Source of the DNA: an uncultured Chloroflexaceae bacterium
GTDB lineage: Bacteria > Chloroflexota > Chloroflexia > Chloroflexales > Chloroflexaceae
Assembly (NCBI GenBank): GCA_937141995.1
Contig: CAKZQX010000596.1
Location: forward strand, 1 to 10,809
Direction: 5' to 3'
DNA length: 10,809 nucleotides
Notes under the pieces: generated by a model
Told to the model about the DNA's origin: nothing
What the model saw: the letters and a program-made list of their open reading frames with translations, nothing else
Database searches by the model: none
Made by a program: the position numbers and the translations under genes
Part shown: positions 1 to 6,832 of the stretch, piece after piece
How positions within the stretch are numbered: the first letter of the stretch is position 1
Layout of the letters: each line of letters opens with the position of its first letter

Positions 1-1
1 G

Positions 2-583
2 ACCACCGCCCCCGACAGCCTGGCAACCGGCATGGGAGCCACACCGGACAGTGCGGATAGCTCAACAGACAGTCAGGCATCCGCAGATGACGCTTCCACC
101 ACGACGGAGGACCGGCGCACGCCGCAGAATATCGAAAAGTGGGCGGAACTGCCCGACCTGATCATGATCGACGGCGGACGCGGGCAACTGAATGCCGCGC
201 TGGAGGCGCTACGCGAGTTGAGCTTTGAGCATATCCCGACGATTGGTGTTGCCAAAGGTGTGGGCCGGGATCGCTTCGATCTAGTGCTGCCCGACCAGCC
301 GGAGCCACTGGTGCTGGAGCGCGATAGCCAGGCATTGCACCTGGTGCAGCGGATCGACGAGGAGGCGCACCGTTTTGCTATCGCCTACCATCGCAAGCTG
401 CGCGACAAAGCGACCTACACCTCGCCGCTGGAGGAGATCCCCGGCATCGGCCCGCGCCGTAAGCGCGCACTGCTCAAAGCCTTTGGCTCCCTCGACGGCA
501 TTCGCCGGGCCAGCATTGAGGAACTGGCCGCCGTGCCCGGCATGAACCGGAAGGCGGCGGAGGAACTGAAGGGGATGATTTGA
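2..583 (+). CDS. uvrC: UvrABC excinuclease subunit C, C-terminal part (5' end outside the window)
   Basis: UvrC makes the two incisions around a DNA lesion in nucleotide excision repair, acting with UvrA and UvrB in the cytoplasm. The visible part is the C-terminal half. Counting residues from the ATG at 32, it shows PDLIMIDGGRGQL at residues 41-53 (the catalytic aspartate of the RNase H-like nuclease domain, D47, codon 170-172) and DEEAHRFA at 109-116 (catalytic-type histidine H113, codon 368-370). These are followed by a tandem helix-hairpin-helix DNA-binding region at 135-183 with IPGIGPRRKRALL and VPGMNRKAAEEL. The frame is open to the left edge, so the true start lies outside and the ATG at 32 is internal. 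Residues just before the IDGG motif form a Ser/Thr/Asp/Ala-rich stretch that looks like an inserted loop within the nuclease domain. psuG follows after 12 nt. Identification is secure. Confidence 0.95.
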   Translation, partial: TTAPDSLATGMGATPDSADSSTDSQASADDASTTTEDRRTPQNIEKWAELPDLIMIDGGRGQLNAALEALRELSFEHIPTIGVAKGVGRDRFDLVLPDQPEPLVLERDSQALHLVQRIDEEAHRFAIAYHRKLRDKATYTSPLEEIPGIGPRRKRALLKAFGSLDGIRRASIEELAAVPGMNRKAAEELKGMI

Positions 584-595
584 AAGGACACTCCC

Positions 596-1513
596 ATGCT
601 CCACATCGCACCCGAGATTGCCCGTGCCCGCGCCGAGGCTCGCCCGATTGTGGCCCTGGAGAGCACGTTGATCAGCCATGGGCTGCCCGCGCCCCACAAC
701 CTGGAGGTCGCCCACGCGCTGGAGCAGGAGGTCCGCGCGGCCGGGGCGGTTCCGGCAACCATCGGCGTGCTCGGCGGCATCCCGACGGTGGGACTGGATG
801 CGGCGGCCCTGGAGCATTTTGCCAATAGCGATACCATCCGCAAACTGACCCGGCGCGATCTGGCAACGGCTATGGCACGCAAACAGGATGGCGCAACCAC
901 GGTGGCCGCAACCATGGCGCTGGCGGCGGCAGCCGGGGTGCCGATCTTTGCCACGGGCGGGATCGGTGGCGTGCATCGCGGTGTGCAGGTCAGTTGGGAT
1001 ATCTCCGCCGACCTGACCGAACTGGCGCGCACGCCGGTCCTGGTTGTGTGCGCGGGCGCAAAGGCGATCCTCAATCTGCCCGCCACGCTGGAGCATCTGG
1101 AGACGCTGGGGGTGCCGGTCGTTGGATTTGCGACGGATGAGTTTCCGGCATTCTACAATGCGTCGAGTGGCCTGCCGCTGCCGGTGCGCGCCGACACGCC
1201 CACCGAGGCTGCACAGCTCTGGCAGGCCCAGCGCGCCGCGCCGGAACTGTGCGCGCCCGGTGGCATGCTGCTCTGTGTGCCCCCGCCCGCTGAGGTTGCG
1301 CTCCCCCGGCAGGAAGTCGAGGTGGCGATTGCCCGCGCGCTGGCCCGCGCCGAGAGTGTCGGGGTGCGTGGTCCGGCGGTTACGCCCTTCCTGCTGGCAG
1401 CCATGGCCGAGGAGACCCACGGCGAGAGTATCACAACCAATGTGGCGCTGCTGCGGCAGAATGCGCGCATCGCCGCGCAGGTTGCGGTCGCATTGGCCCA
1501 GACCGACAGGTAA
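596..1513 (+). CDS. psuG: Pseudouridine-5'-phosphate glycosidase
   Basis: PsuG reversibly splits pseudouridine 5'-phosphate into uracil and ribose 5-phosphate, breaking the C-C glycosidic bond; this is the second step of pseudouridine catabolism. The 305-residue length matches the family. Seen motifs are ALESTLISHGLP (residues 20-31, with E22), the IRKLTRRDL region (K83), ATGGIGGVHRG (119-129), DISADL (135-140, a likely metal site) and VCAGAKAIL (151-159, with K156). E22, K83 and K156 correspond in position and context to the catalytic Glu and Lys residues known from E. coli PsuG, including the Schiff-base lysine. A Shine-Dalgarno stretch GAAAGGA at 582-588, overlapping the uvrC stop codon, supports the ATG at 596. 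The gene begins 12 nt after uvrC and converges on the glycosyltransferase gene with a 12-nt gap. The usual partner, pseudouridine kinase psuK, is not present here. Confidence 0.96.
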   Translation: MLHIAPEIARARAEARPIVALESTLISHGLPAPHNLEVAHALEQEVRAAGAVPATIGVLGGIPTVGLDAAALEHFANSDTIRKLTRRDLATAMARKQDGATTVAATMALAAAAGVPIFATGGIGGVHRGVQVSWDISADLTELARTPVLVVCAGAKAILNLPATLEHLETLGVPVVGFATDEFPAFYNASSGLPLPVRADTPTEAAQLWQAQRAAPELCAPGGMLLCVPPPAEVALPRQEVEVAIARALARAESVGVRGPAVTPFLLAAMAEETHGESITTNVALLRQNARIAAQVAVALAQTDR

Positions 1514-1525
1514 CACGAACGGCAA

Positions 1526-2776
1526 TCAGGTCGCACCCAGCAACGCCCGCGCTACCCGCAGCACCTCCCCCACCGCAATGTGCTCCATGCACTCCGGCGG
1601 ATCGGTCTGACGCGGGCAGGCGGTGAACACGCCGCAGGGACTGCACCAGAGCCCGGCCCGCACAACCACATGGCGCGCCGGGTCGCCCCAGGGTCCAAAG
1701 CGCCCGGCATCCCCCGGCCCAAAGAGGTGCAGGCTGGGGGTACCCTGGCTCACCGCCAGATGCAGCGGCCCGCTGTCCACCCCCAGCACCAGGGCGGCCT
1801 GGCCCAGCAACGCTGCCAGTTGCCCCACGCTGGTTGCCCCGACCAGCGTCAGCGCCGGATGGCGCATCTGGGAGGCAACTGCCTCGACCAACTCCGCCTC
1901 GCCGGGACCGCCGGTCAGCAGCAACCGCACCCCTGGATGATCGGCGAGCGCATCCGCCACAGTGGCCCAGCGCGCCGCCGGCCAGAGCTTCGCCGCGCCG
2001 CCGGTGCCCGGATGCAGCACCACCAGCCGCTCATCGGGATCGAGATGGCGGGCAACCCACGCCTCCGCCCAGGCTGCATCCGCCGCAACCGGTTCAAAGC
2101 GGAGGGCATCCCGCGTCCCGGCGATCAGTTCGGGGCGCGTTTTGTAGTTCGCATCAACCGCAGCAACCAGGGCCAGTGCCTGCCGGGTGACATGCTCCGC
2201 CGGGTTCCAGGGCAGCGCGCGGGTCAGGAAGGGGCGACACTCGGGGACGGCATAGCCAATACGCACAGGGATACCCGCCAGCAGCGCCAGGGCCGCGCCC
2301 CACCAGTGATCATCACGCAGGAGCAGCGCCAGATCAAACTGCCCGGTGCGTAACAACAGCGCATACCGCAGCAGGTCCCGATAGGGTTGCAGCAAAGAGA
2401 CGAACCGATGCCGGCGAGAAGATTGATCCGGGGAGGCGACTTTGGAACGGCGTTCAAAGCCAGGGAACGGTAATGTTTGCAGGGCATCAATGTCGAGGTT
2501 GTGTGCCGGCACCAGCGCCGACCAGGGGCCAACCAGCGCAGTGATCCGTGCCTGGGGCTGCTGCTGCCGCAACCGGCGTAGCGCCGGAGTCGCCAGCAGC
2601 AGATCTCCCAGGTGATCCGGCTTGATGACCAGGATACGCCGGGGTTTTGCCGGAGCAGTCCGCCTGACCGCGAACCGCCCCAACCCGGCCGGCAACCAGA
2701 GCAACCCCAGCCGTACCAACCGCCGCAGCGTATGACGCGCTACACGGCGCGGCGGCGACGGCGAATTTACGGACAT
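1526..2776 (-). CDS. Glycosyltransferase family 9 (heptosyltransferase-like)
   Basis: A GT-B-fold sugar transferase of the GT9/WaaF-like family, 416 residues. Visible signatures are the N-terminal ILVIKPDHLGDLLLATPAL (48-66), the donor-site-side HPGTGGAAKLWP (255-266), LLTGGPGE (286-293), VDSGPLHLA (333-341) and LFGPGD (351-356). A cysteine cluster near the end (C378, C381, C387, C396) is typical of this family. Residues 10-39 form a basic, leucine-rich stretch that could lie on the membrane surface. In LPS-bearing bacteria GT9 enzymes add heptose to the lipopolysaccharide core. If the host is a Chloroflexota member without classical LPS, a role in another surface glycan is more likely (inference). 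The start codon is 28 nt after the CpXC gene stop codon, suggesting one transcript. Its Shine-Dalgarno is weak (GGGAA about 8 nt upstream). The sugar donor cannot be told from sequence. Confidence 0.9.
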   Translation of the reverse strand: MSVNSPSPPRRVARHTLRRLVRLGLLWLPAGLGRFAVRRTAPAKPRRILVIKPDHLGDLLLATPALRRLRQQQPQARITALVGPWSALVPAHNLDIDALQTLPFPGFERRSKVASPDQSSRRHRFVSLLQPYRDLLRYALLLRTGQFDLALLLRDDHWWGAALALLAGIPVRIGYAVPECRPFLTRALPWNPAEHVTRQALALVAAVDANYKTRPELIAGTRDALRFEPVAADAAWAEAWVARHLDPDERLVVLHPGTGGAAKLWPAARWATVADALADHPGVRLLLTGGPGEAELVEAVASQMRHPALTLVGATSVGQLAALLGQAALVLGVDSGPLHLAVSQGTPSLHLFGPGDAGRFGPWGDPARHVVVRAGLWCSPCGVFTACPRQTDPPECMEHIAVGEVLRVARALLGAT

Positions 2777-2804
2777 AGCGGCATTTCCCAGAACTTCCTA
2801 TCAG

Positions 2805-4127
2805 CTAGAACAGCATCGCGCCGGCCTCCCGCGCCAGCCGCCGCAACGTCTCGGCAACCTCCTTTGCGCCGCGCTGCTCCTGCTCCTCGGCCAGTTCATT
2901 CAGCCGCTTGACAAAGTCGGGCGTGACCTGAGCAGCCCGCTGGCGCAGGAGTTTCGTGCTCTCCTGGGGCGTTTCCGCCAGCATTAACTCATTGATGAAG
3001 CGATCCTCGGGCGAGAGGCTCTCCTGGACAATCTCTGTTGCCAGGCGTTCAATCTCTTGCAGGTGCGCGACAGTCTCAGCCTGGCCCGCTCGCTCGGCGG
3101 CGGCCATATTCGTCGCCAGCACAAACATAACCGCCTCGTCCAGCTTATCGCCCGAACTGCGCAACGCCGCTTCCATGTCCGGTGCCGCCATAATCTCGCG
3201 CAACACGGCAACACCGCCCTCCAGCAACGCCTGGGCTTCTTTGTCGATCTCCTCGACAATCTGCAAGATCTGCCGGCGGCGCGCGGTCAACCGGGCCGCT
3301 TCATCGTTTTGCCCGGCCTGCTCCAGTTGTTCGATGCGCTCGGTCCAGGCCTGAAAGAAGCTGTAGTCAATCGCATGCCGCAGTTCGGCAACCGCCTGCT
3401 CTAAGGCGTCATCGTCAACGGTCGCCAGGCGCTCAATCGCCGCGTTCAGTTCGCCCTCATCGACATCGGACTCGCCGGGAATGTCACTAAAGCCGGTCAC
3501 TTCTACCAGCTTATCCCGGAGCAGCGTCAGGATCTGGGTCGAGTCGGCGCGCCCCTCCTGCATGCCGGCATCAATAAAGGCGCTCAACGTGGCGAAAAAC
3601 TCGTAGTTCAGCGCGTCTTTCTGCTGCTCAACCAGTTGTACAAACTGCGCTTCATCCTCCAGCGCCGAGGCAAGCCGGCTGATCAGATCAATCCGCTGCC
3701 GCTGCTGCTCGAGCGCCTCGCGCGGGATGCCTTCCGCCTCCAGCACCGTATCAACCAGCGACCCCAACGAGATAAACCGCCGGGGATTCAAGAGATAGCC
3801 ACGCGGCTGCTCAGTTAACTGACTGCGCATCAGCGCGTTGGTCGCATCGCCGATAAAGCGTTCCTGCTCTTCCGGGCGCGCATTCAGTTCTTGCGGGAAA
3901 TAGACCAGGAAGAGTTGATTCTCCGCATCATGGTAAATCATGGGTGCAGCGATCATCGTGCCTGACCGGCAGTTCGGACAAACAGCCATATTTAATTGGC
4001 CGGACAACAGCGCCTGTTTGAGTTCCGGCTGCTGGGTTACATCAACGATAGTGTAGACATTTGCGCGAAAGTTGTTACTGCAAACCGGGCATGTCAGTTG
4101 GACCGGCTGTGGAGGAACAGGGGGCAT
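2805..4127 (-). CDS. CpXC zinc-ribbon domain protein with long helical C-terminal region
   Basis: A 440-residue protein starting with a CpXC domain, a small predicted zinc-binding module named for its Cys-Pro-X-Cys motifs. Two are present: CPVC (C13, C16) and CPNC (C50, C53), a plausible four-cysteine zinc site. The domain continues to about residue 130 (TMIAAPMIYHDAENQLFLVY, then ALMRSQLTEQPRGYLLNPRR). The rest, to residue 440, is rich in Glu, Gln, Ala and Leu with no glycine-rich motif or membrane segment, and should be almost entirely alpha-helical with coiled-coil stretches. No signal peptide is seen, so it is probably cytoplasmic. The function of this family is unknown. The gene lies between the methyltransferase gene (151-nt gap upstream) and the glycosyltransferase (28 nt downstream). 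An AAGGA lies 11 nt before the ATG and a GAGG lies closer. Confidence 0.88.
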   Translation of the reverse strand: MPPVPPQPVQLTCPVCSNNFRANVYTIVDVTQQPELKQALLSGQLNMAVCPNCRSGTMIAAPMIYHDAENQLFLVYFPQELNARPEEQERFIGDATNALMRSQLTEQPRGYLLNPRRFISLGSLVDTVLEAEGIPREALEQQRQRIDLISRLASALEDEAQFVQLVEQQKDALNYEFFATLSAFIDAGMQEGRADSTQILTLLRDKLVEVTGFSDIPGESDVDEGELNAAIERLATVDDDALEQAVAELRHAIDYSFFQAWTERIEQLEQAGQNDEAARLTARRRQILQIVEEIDKEAQALLEGGVAVLREIMAAPDMEAALRSSGDKLDEAVMFVLATNMAAAERAGQAETVAHLQEIERLATEIVQESLSPEDRFINELMLAETPQESTKLLRQRAAQVTPDFVKRLNELAEEQEQRGAKEVAETLRRLAREAGAMLF

Positions 4128-4151
4128 AGCCTCAGCTTTCCTTTCTGATAG

Positions 4152-4276
4152 AGCAGCAGAACAGCGTGCTACAGATTATATCGGGCACGGTTCCGGTACG
4201 CTCTTCAGGACTTATCAAACCGTCTGAACGTCTATCTCCAAAAAGTTTAGATGTTATCGGGATTTGTTCTGCTGCT
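4152..4276. repeat. 12-bp inverted repeat bracketing the methyltransferase-CpXC intergenic region
   Basis: AGCAGCAGAACA at 4152-4163 is the exact reverse complement of TGTTCTGCTGCT at 4265-4276, with 101 bp between them. The arms sit at the two edges of the 151-bp gap between the methyltransferase stop codon and the CpXC start codon. The arms are partly simple sequence (AGC/CAG), which lowers their significance. I see no gene in this gap; it otherwise holds only the TATAAT at 4175-4180. Confidence 0.5.
4175..4180 (-). promoter_or_regulatory. Possible -10 element for the CpXC gene
   Basis: A perfect TATAAT on the minus strand, about 48 nt upstream of the CpXC start codon, would give a short leader. 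No recognisable -35 hexamer lies 16-18 nt further upstream (GAGCGT occupies the place) and there is no extended TG motif, so support rests on the -10 alone. The CpXC-glycosyltransferase pair could instead be read from the methyltransferase promoter. Confidence 0.3.
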
Positions 4277-4278
4277 GA

Positions 4279-4920
4279 TTATAACACGTTCGGTACGCGC
4301 CGGCCCACCACCGCGTAGAGCGGATCGCCCATCCAGCGGTACGGTGAGCAATCCATGGCTTTGATGTCAGTAAAACAGCCGGCATGCTCAAAGTAGGTCT
4401 GCACCAGTTGCAGACGCTGTTGCTCACTCGCCAGCATCCAGATCCGCACCGCCTTGCTGGGAAAACAGCGGTTGGAAAAACTGACCACAAACGGTGCGCC
4501 AGGCCGCAGCACCCGCCCGACCTCGGCAAAAACCTCCAGCGGGCGGGTTAGATATTGCACCGACACACTACAGACCACGCCATCGAAGCCGGCATCCGCA
4601 AAGGGCAGGATTGGCGTTCGGTTCAGATCATGCACCACAATGATATCCAGTTGGGGATTCCGGCGCATCTCCACCGCGTTCAAGCCGAGTCCTACCAGGT
4701 GCCCGGCTGATAACCCCGGCGGAAAATGGCTGCGATAACTGCTCATCAGATCCAGGAACAGACCCTGGGGCGGCAACGTTTCGCGGAACAGTTGCCCCAG
4801 CGCGGCGACAGCCGGCGCATCAAGATGCACCGTCAGGCGGGGGGACCGATAGAAGAGGCGATCATCATGCTCATCATAGCGCGTGAAATACGCGGGCGGT
4901 AAGGGTTTTTTCGCAGACAA
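4279..4920 (-). CDS. SAM-dependent methyltransferase-like protein
   Basis: A 213-residue protein with the layout of a class I (type 11-like) methyltransferase. FYRSPRLTVHLD is at residues 23-34, the SAM-binding motif I position is LFLDLMSSYRSHFP (54-67), VVHDLN is at 95-100, LPFADAGFDGVVCSVSVQYL at 105-124 corresponds to the DxxLPFxxxxFD region, and EVGRVLRPGAPFVVSFSNR (133-151) is the post-motif region. Motif I lacks the usual glycine-rich loop and has DLMSSYRSH instead, a form I associate with a distinct subgroup that keeps this as its own consensus. The substrate is unknown. The start is TTG at 4920-4918, chosen because GGAGG lies 7 nt upstream and no ATG fits better. It is transcribed away from the pRiA4b ORF-3 gene, and the CpXC and glycosyltransferase genes follow on the same strand. 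Confidence 0.82.
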   Translation of the reverse strand: MSAKKPLPPAYFTRYDEHDDRLFYRSPRLTVHLDAPAVAALGQLFRETLPPQGLFLDLMSSYRSHFPPGLSAGHLVGLGLNAVEMRRNPQLDIIVVHDLNRTPILPFADAGFDGVVCSVSVQYLTRPLEVFAEVGRVLRPGAPFVVSFSNRCFPSKAVRIWMLASEQQRLQLVQTYFEHAGCFTDIKAMDCSPYRWMGDPLYAVVGRRVPNVL

Positions 4921-4927
4921 GACGGTT

Positions 4928-4932
4928 CCTCC
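4928..4932 (-). promoter_or_regulatory. Ribosome binding site deciding a TTG start
   Basis: GGAGG on the minus strand, followed by a 7-nt spacer (AACCGTC), places initiation at the TTG codon 4920-4918 of the methyltransferase-like gene. Confidence 0.75.
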
Positions 4933-4960
4933 GCTTCCCAGAGCAAACTCAGGCAGACAG

Positions 4961-4984
4961 CGTTTGAACGTTTGAACGTTTGAA
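4961..4984. repeat. Three tandem copies of an 8-bp unit (CGTTTGAA)
   Basis: CGTTTGAA occurs three times in a row at 4961-4968, 4969-4976 and 4977-4984, followed by CGTG. Each junction makes CGTT-TG-AACG, a near-perfect dyad with a 2-nt centre. The array lies between the predicted methyltransferase promoter and its start codon, so it would be transcribed in that leader. The core TTTGAACG appears again alone at 6683-6690, upstream of the oxidoreductase gene. It could be a regulator site or simply a short tandem repeat. Confidence 0.8.
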
Positions 4985-5013
4985 CGTGCGGCAACCTGGT
5001 ACCTTGTCTAAGT

Positions 5014-5043
5014 AGTATAGGCACAGTTTTTGCTAGAGCGCAA
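5014..5043 (-). promoter_or_regulatory. Probable promoter of the methyltransferase-like gene
   Basis: On the minus strand, TTGCGC (5043-5038) and TATACT (5019-5014) are separated by 18 nt. The -10 matches the housekeeping consensus at 5 of 6 positions and the -35 at 3 of 6. Transcription would start near 5007 and give a leader of about 87 nt that includes the CGTTTGAA array. It stands back to back with the plus-strand promoter that begins 10 bp away. Confidence 0.45.
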
Positions 5044-5052
5044 GGAGCCGAC

Positions 5053-5081
5053 TTGACGCTGCCCGGTGTTGTGTTGATAAT
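5053..5081 (+). promoter_or_regulatory. Sigma-70-type promoter of the pRiA4b ORF-3-like gene
   Basis: TTGACG (5053-5058) and GATAAT (5076-5081) are separated by exactly 17 nt, each matching the housekeeping consensus at 5 of 6 positions. The predicted start near 5088 gives a leader of about 78 nt before the ATG at 5166. That ATG has its own strong AAAGGAG at 5153-5159 with a 6-nt spacer. Confidence 0.7.
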
Positions 5082-5165
5082 GCAGGCAGAACCATTCAAT
5101 GGAACCGCAGAACCTGACAGTCCCGGCTGCACAGACATCCGCACCCCGATAGAAAGGAGCGGCGC

Positions 5166-6617
5166 ATGACCAGTCATGTCTATACTCTCCGGGTTGCTTA
5201 CGAAACAACCCCCGCTGATCCCGCTGTCATCACGCTGGGTGATCAGCATACCCTGGCCGATCTGCATAACGCAATTCAGCGCGCCTTCAACTGGGATGCC
5301 GATCATCTCTACTCATTCTTTCTGAGCGGTCAGCCCTGGGATACCGCCAGTGAATATGCCATGCACCCCGATACGCCTGCCCCCGGTGAGCAGGCTCCAG
5401 GCCAGGCCGGCACAACAACCTGTAACAGCCTGGGGCTCCAGGTGGGGCATACGTTTCTCTACCTCTTCGATTATGGTGACGAACACCATTTTGATATACA
5501 GGTGGATTCGATTAGCCCGAGCGACCGGCACCCCGAAACACCGCGCATTGAGCGCCTGCCCCTGAATCCACCCGAGCAGTACCCTACTGAAGCCTGGGAC
5601 TACAGCCCGGAAGAACTGGATACCCTGGACGAAGTGGTGTTGGAACCCGAAGCGCAGAACCGCTTGCAGCAGGAACTGACGAATCTGTTTGAGCAGGCAC
5701 TGGGATTTGCCTGGGGCGGCGATGACAAACTCCATGAGCCGGTGTCGGAGCATATCGAAGCCACCCTGCTCGATACTGATGCACCCTACCCGCCCCCACT
5801 GGATCAACTGCTCTACCTGGGGGATCTGCGTACCGTGATGCTCGACCCCGACCCACGTATCATCAGCCTGGGCCTGACCCAGGCGCATGTGTCGGACCTG
5901 GTGCGGATGGTCCGCGACCGCAACCTGAACCTGGCCATGAGTGATACAACGGAGGTCTGGGCTCCCGCGCATGCCCTGCGCGCCCTGGAACTGCTCGACA
6001 TCACCGAGGTCATTCCCGACCTGATCCCGATCTTTAATCTCGACGACGACTGGATGCCGCCCTACCTGGTTCAACTACTGGGCAGAGCCGGCGCGCCCGC
6101 CCTGGAGCCGCTGGAGCAGTACGCCCGCGAGCAAACCCACTGGGTGTATGGACGCGCCGAGGCCACCAGTGCCATCAAGGAGATCGGCCTGCAGCATCCC
6201 GAATTGCGCGAGCGGTCAGTCCGGATTCTGAGCGACCTGATAGCCCACGCCGATGAAGATGATCCCGACTTTAACGGCTTCGTTGTCGGTGATCTGGTTG
6301 ACCTGAACGCAACCGAGGCGCTGCCGGTGATCCGCCAGGCTTTTGCCTTGCAGTGTATTGATGAAATGGTTGCCGGGGACTGGACCGAGGTATTGCAGGA
6401 ACTTGGGATGGAACCGGACCCCAATGATCCGCTACTACGCCAGCAGGGATACAAAGAACAACTGGCCGAACCGCTTTCCTTCCCGTCACCGCCACCAACG
6501 TCCCGGAAAGCCGCACCAACCAAATCCAAGCCGCAGCAGACGCAGAAGAGCCGGAGCAAACCCGCAGGCGAACCAAAGAAGACCAGTCGGAGCAGCAAGA
6601 AGAAAAAGCGGAAGTAG
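5166..6617 (+). CDS. pRiA4b ORF-3-like domain protein with HEAT-like repeats and lysine-rich tail
   Basis: A 483-residue protein in three parts. Residues 1 to about 130 match the plasmid pRiA4b ORF-3-like family: LADLHNAIQRAFNWDADHLYSF, then SLGLQVGHTFLYLFDYGDEHHFDI at 88-111, where the YGDEHHF segment is the family hallmark. Residues about 200-415 are leucine-rich helical segments resembling HEAT-like or DUF1186-type repeats (ALRALELLDITEVIPDLIPI, LGRAGAPALEPLEQYA, LPVIRQAFAL). Residues about 440-483 are a Pro/Ser/Lys-rich basic tail ending KKKKRK, which could bind nucleic acid or another polyanion (inference). The family's biochemical role is not established; despite the name nothing here indicates a plasmid. 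AAAGGAG six nt before the ATG fixes the start, and a TTGACG-17-GATAAT promoter lies upstream. No partner gene shares its strand closely. Confidence 0.88.
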   Translation: MTSHVYTLRVAYETTPADPAVITLGDQHTLADLHNAIQRAFNWDADHLYSFFLSGQPWDTASEYAMHPDTPAPGEQAPGQAGTTTCNSLGLQVGHTFLYLFDYGDEHHFDIQVDSISPSDRHPETPRIERLPLNPPEQYPTEAWDYSPEELDTLDEVVLEPEAQNRLQQELTNLFEQALGFAWGGDDKLHEPVSEHIEATLLDTDAPYPPPLDQLLYLGDLRTVMLDPDPRIISLGLTQAHVSDLVRMVRDRNLNLAMSDTTEVWAPAHALRALELLDITEVIPDLIPIFNLDDDWMPPYLVQLLGRAGAPALEPLEQYAREQTHWVYGRAEATSAIKEIGLQHPELRERSVRILSDLIAHADEDDPDFNGFVVGDLVDLNATEALPVIRQAFALQCIDEMVAGDWTEVLQELGMEPDPNDPLLRQQGYKEQLAEPLSFPSPPPTSRKAAPTKSKPQQTQKSRSKPAGEPKKTSRSSKKKKRK

Positions 6618-6832
6618 GGGTTAACGGTTACGGGGTAACAATCAGGGATGAACGGTTATGTCAACACGACCGTTCGATGAAGTTTGAACGATAATAATCC
6701 GGGTAAGCGCACCAGGAATCCGCTCATGTGCAGGCTTTTTGCGGTAGGGACGGGCTTCTGCGCGTCCGCAGGCTGTCCTGATGTTATAACCGGGCCTGAT
6801 GTTTCAACCTACGAACAGGAGAAGTACAGCTT
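6618..6832. other. Intergenic region without a recognisable gene
   Basis: This 215-bp gap holds two direct copies of AACGGTTA (6623-6630 and 6651-6658), a weak 7-bp stem GAACGGT/ACCGTTC (6650-6656 and 6669-6675, 12-nt loop, no U-tract) and a lone TTTGAACG at 6683-6690. A promoter for the oxidoreductase gene must lie here or upstream, but no convincing -35/-10 pair is visible. AGGAG at 6817-6821 is its likely ribosome binding site. Confidence 0.5.

Noticed and set aside
281..1525. Long open frame (414 codons) on the minus strand opposite uvrC and psuG
   Set aside because: It is the antisense of two clearly recognised genes, its translation is Arg/Gln/His-rich with no known motif, and such shadows are expected in GC-rich DNA.
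1580..2353. Plus-strand frame of 257 codons opposite the glycosyltransferase
   Set aside because: It is antisense to a well-recognised GT9 gene and has Gln/Arg/Pro-rich, motif-free content.
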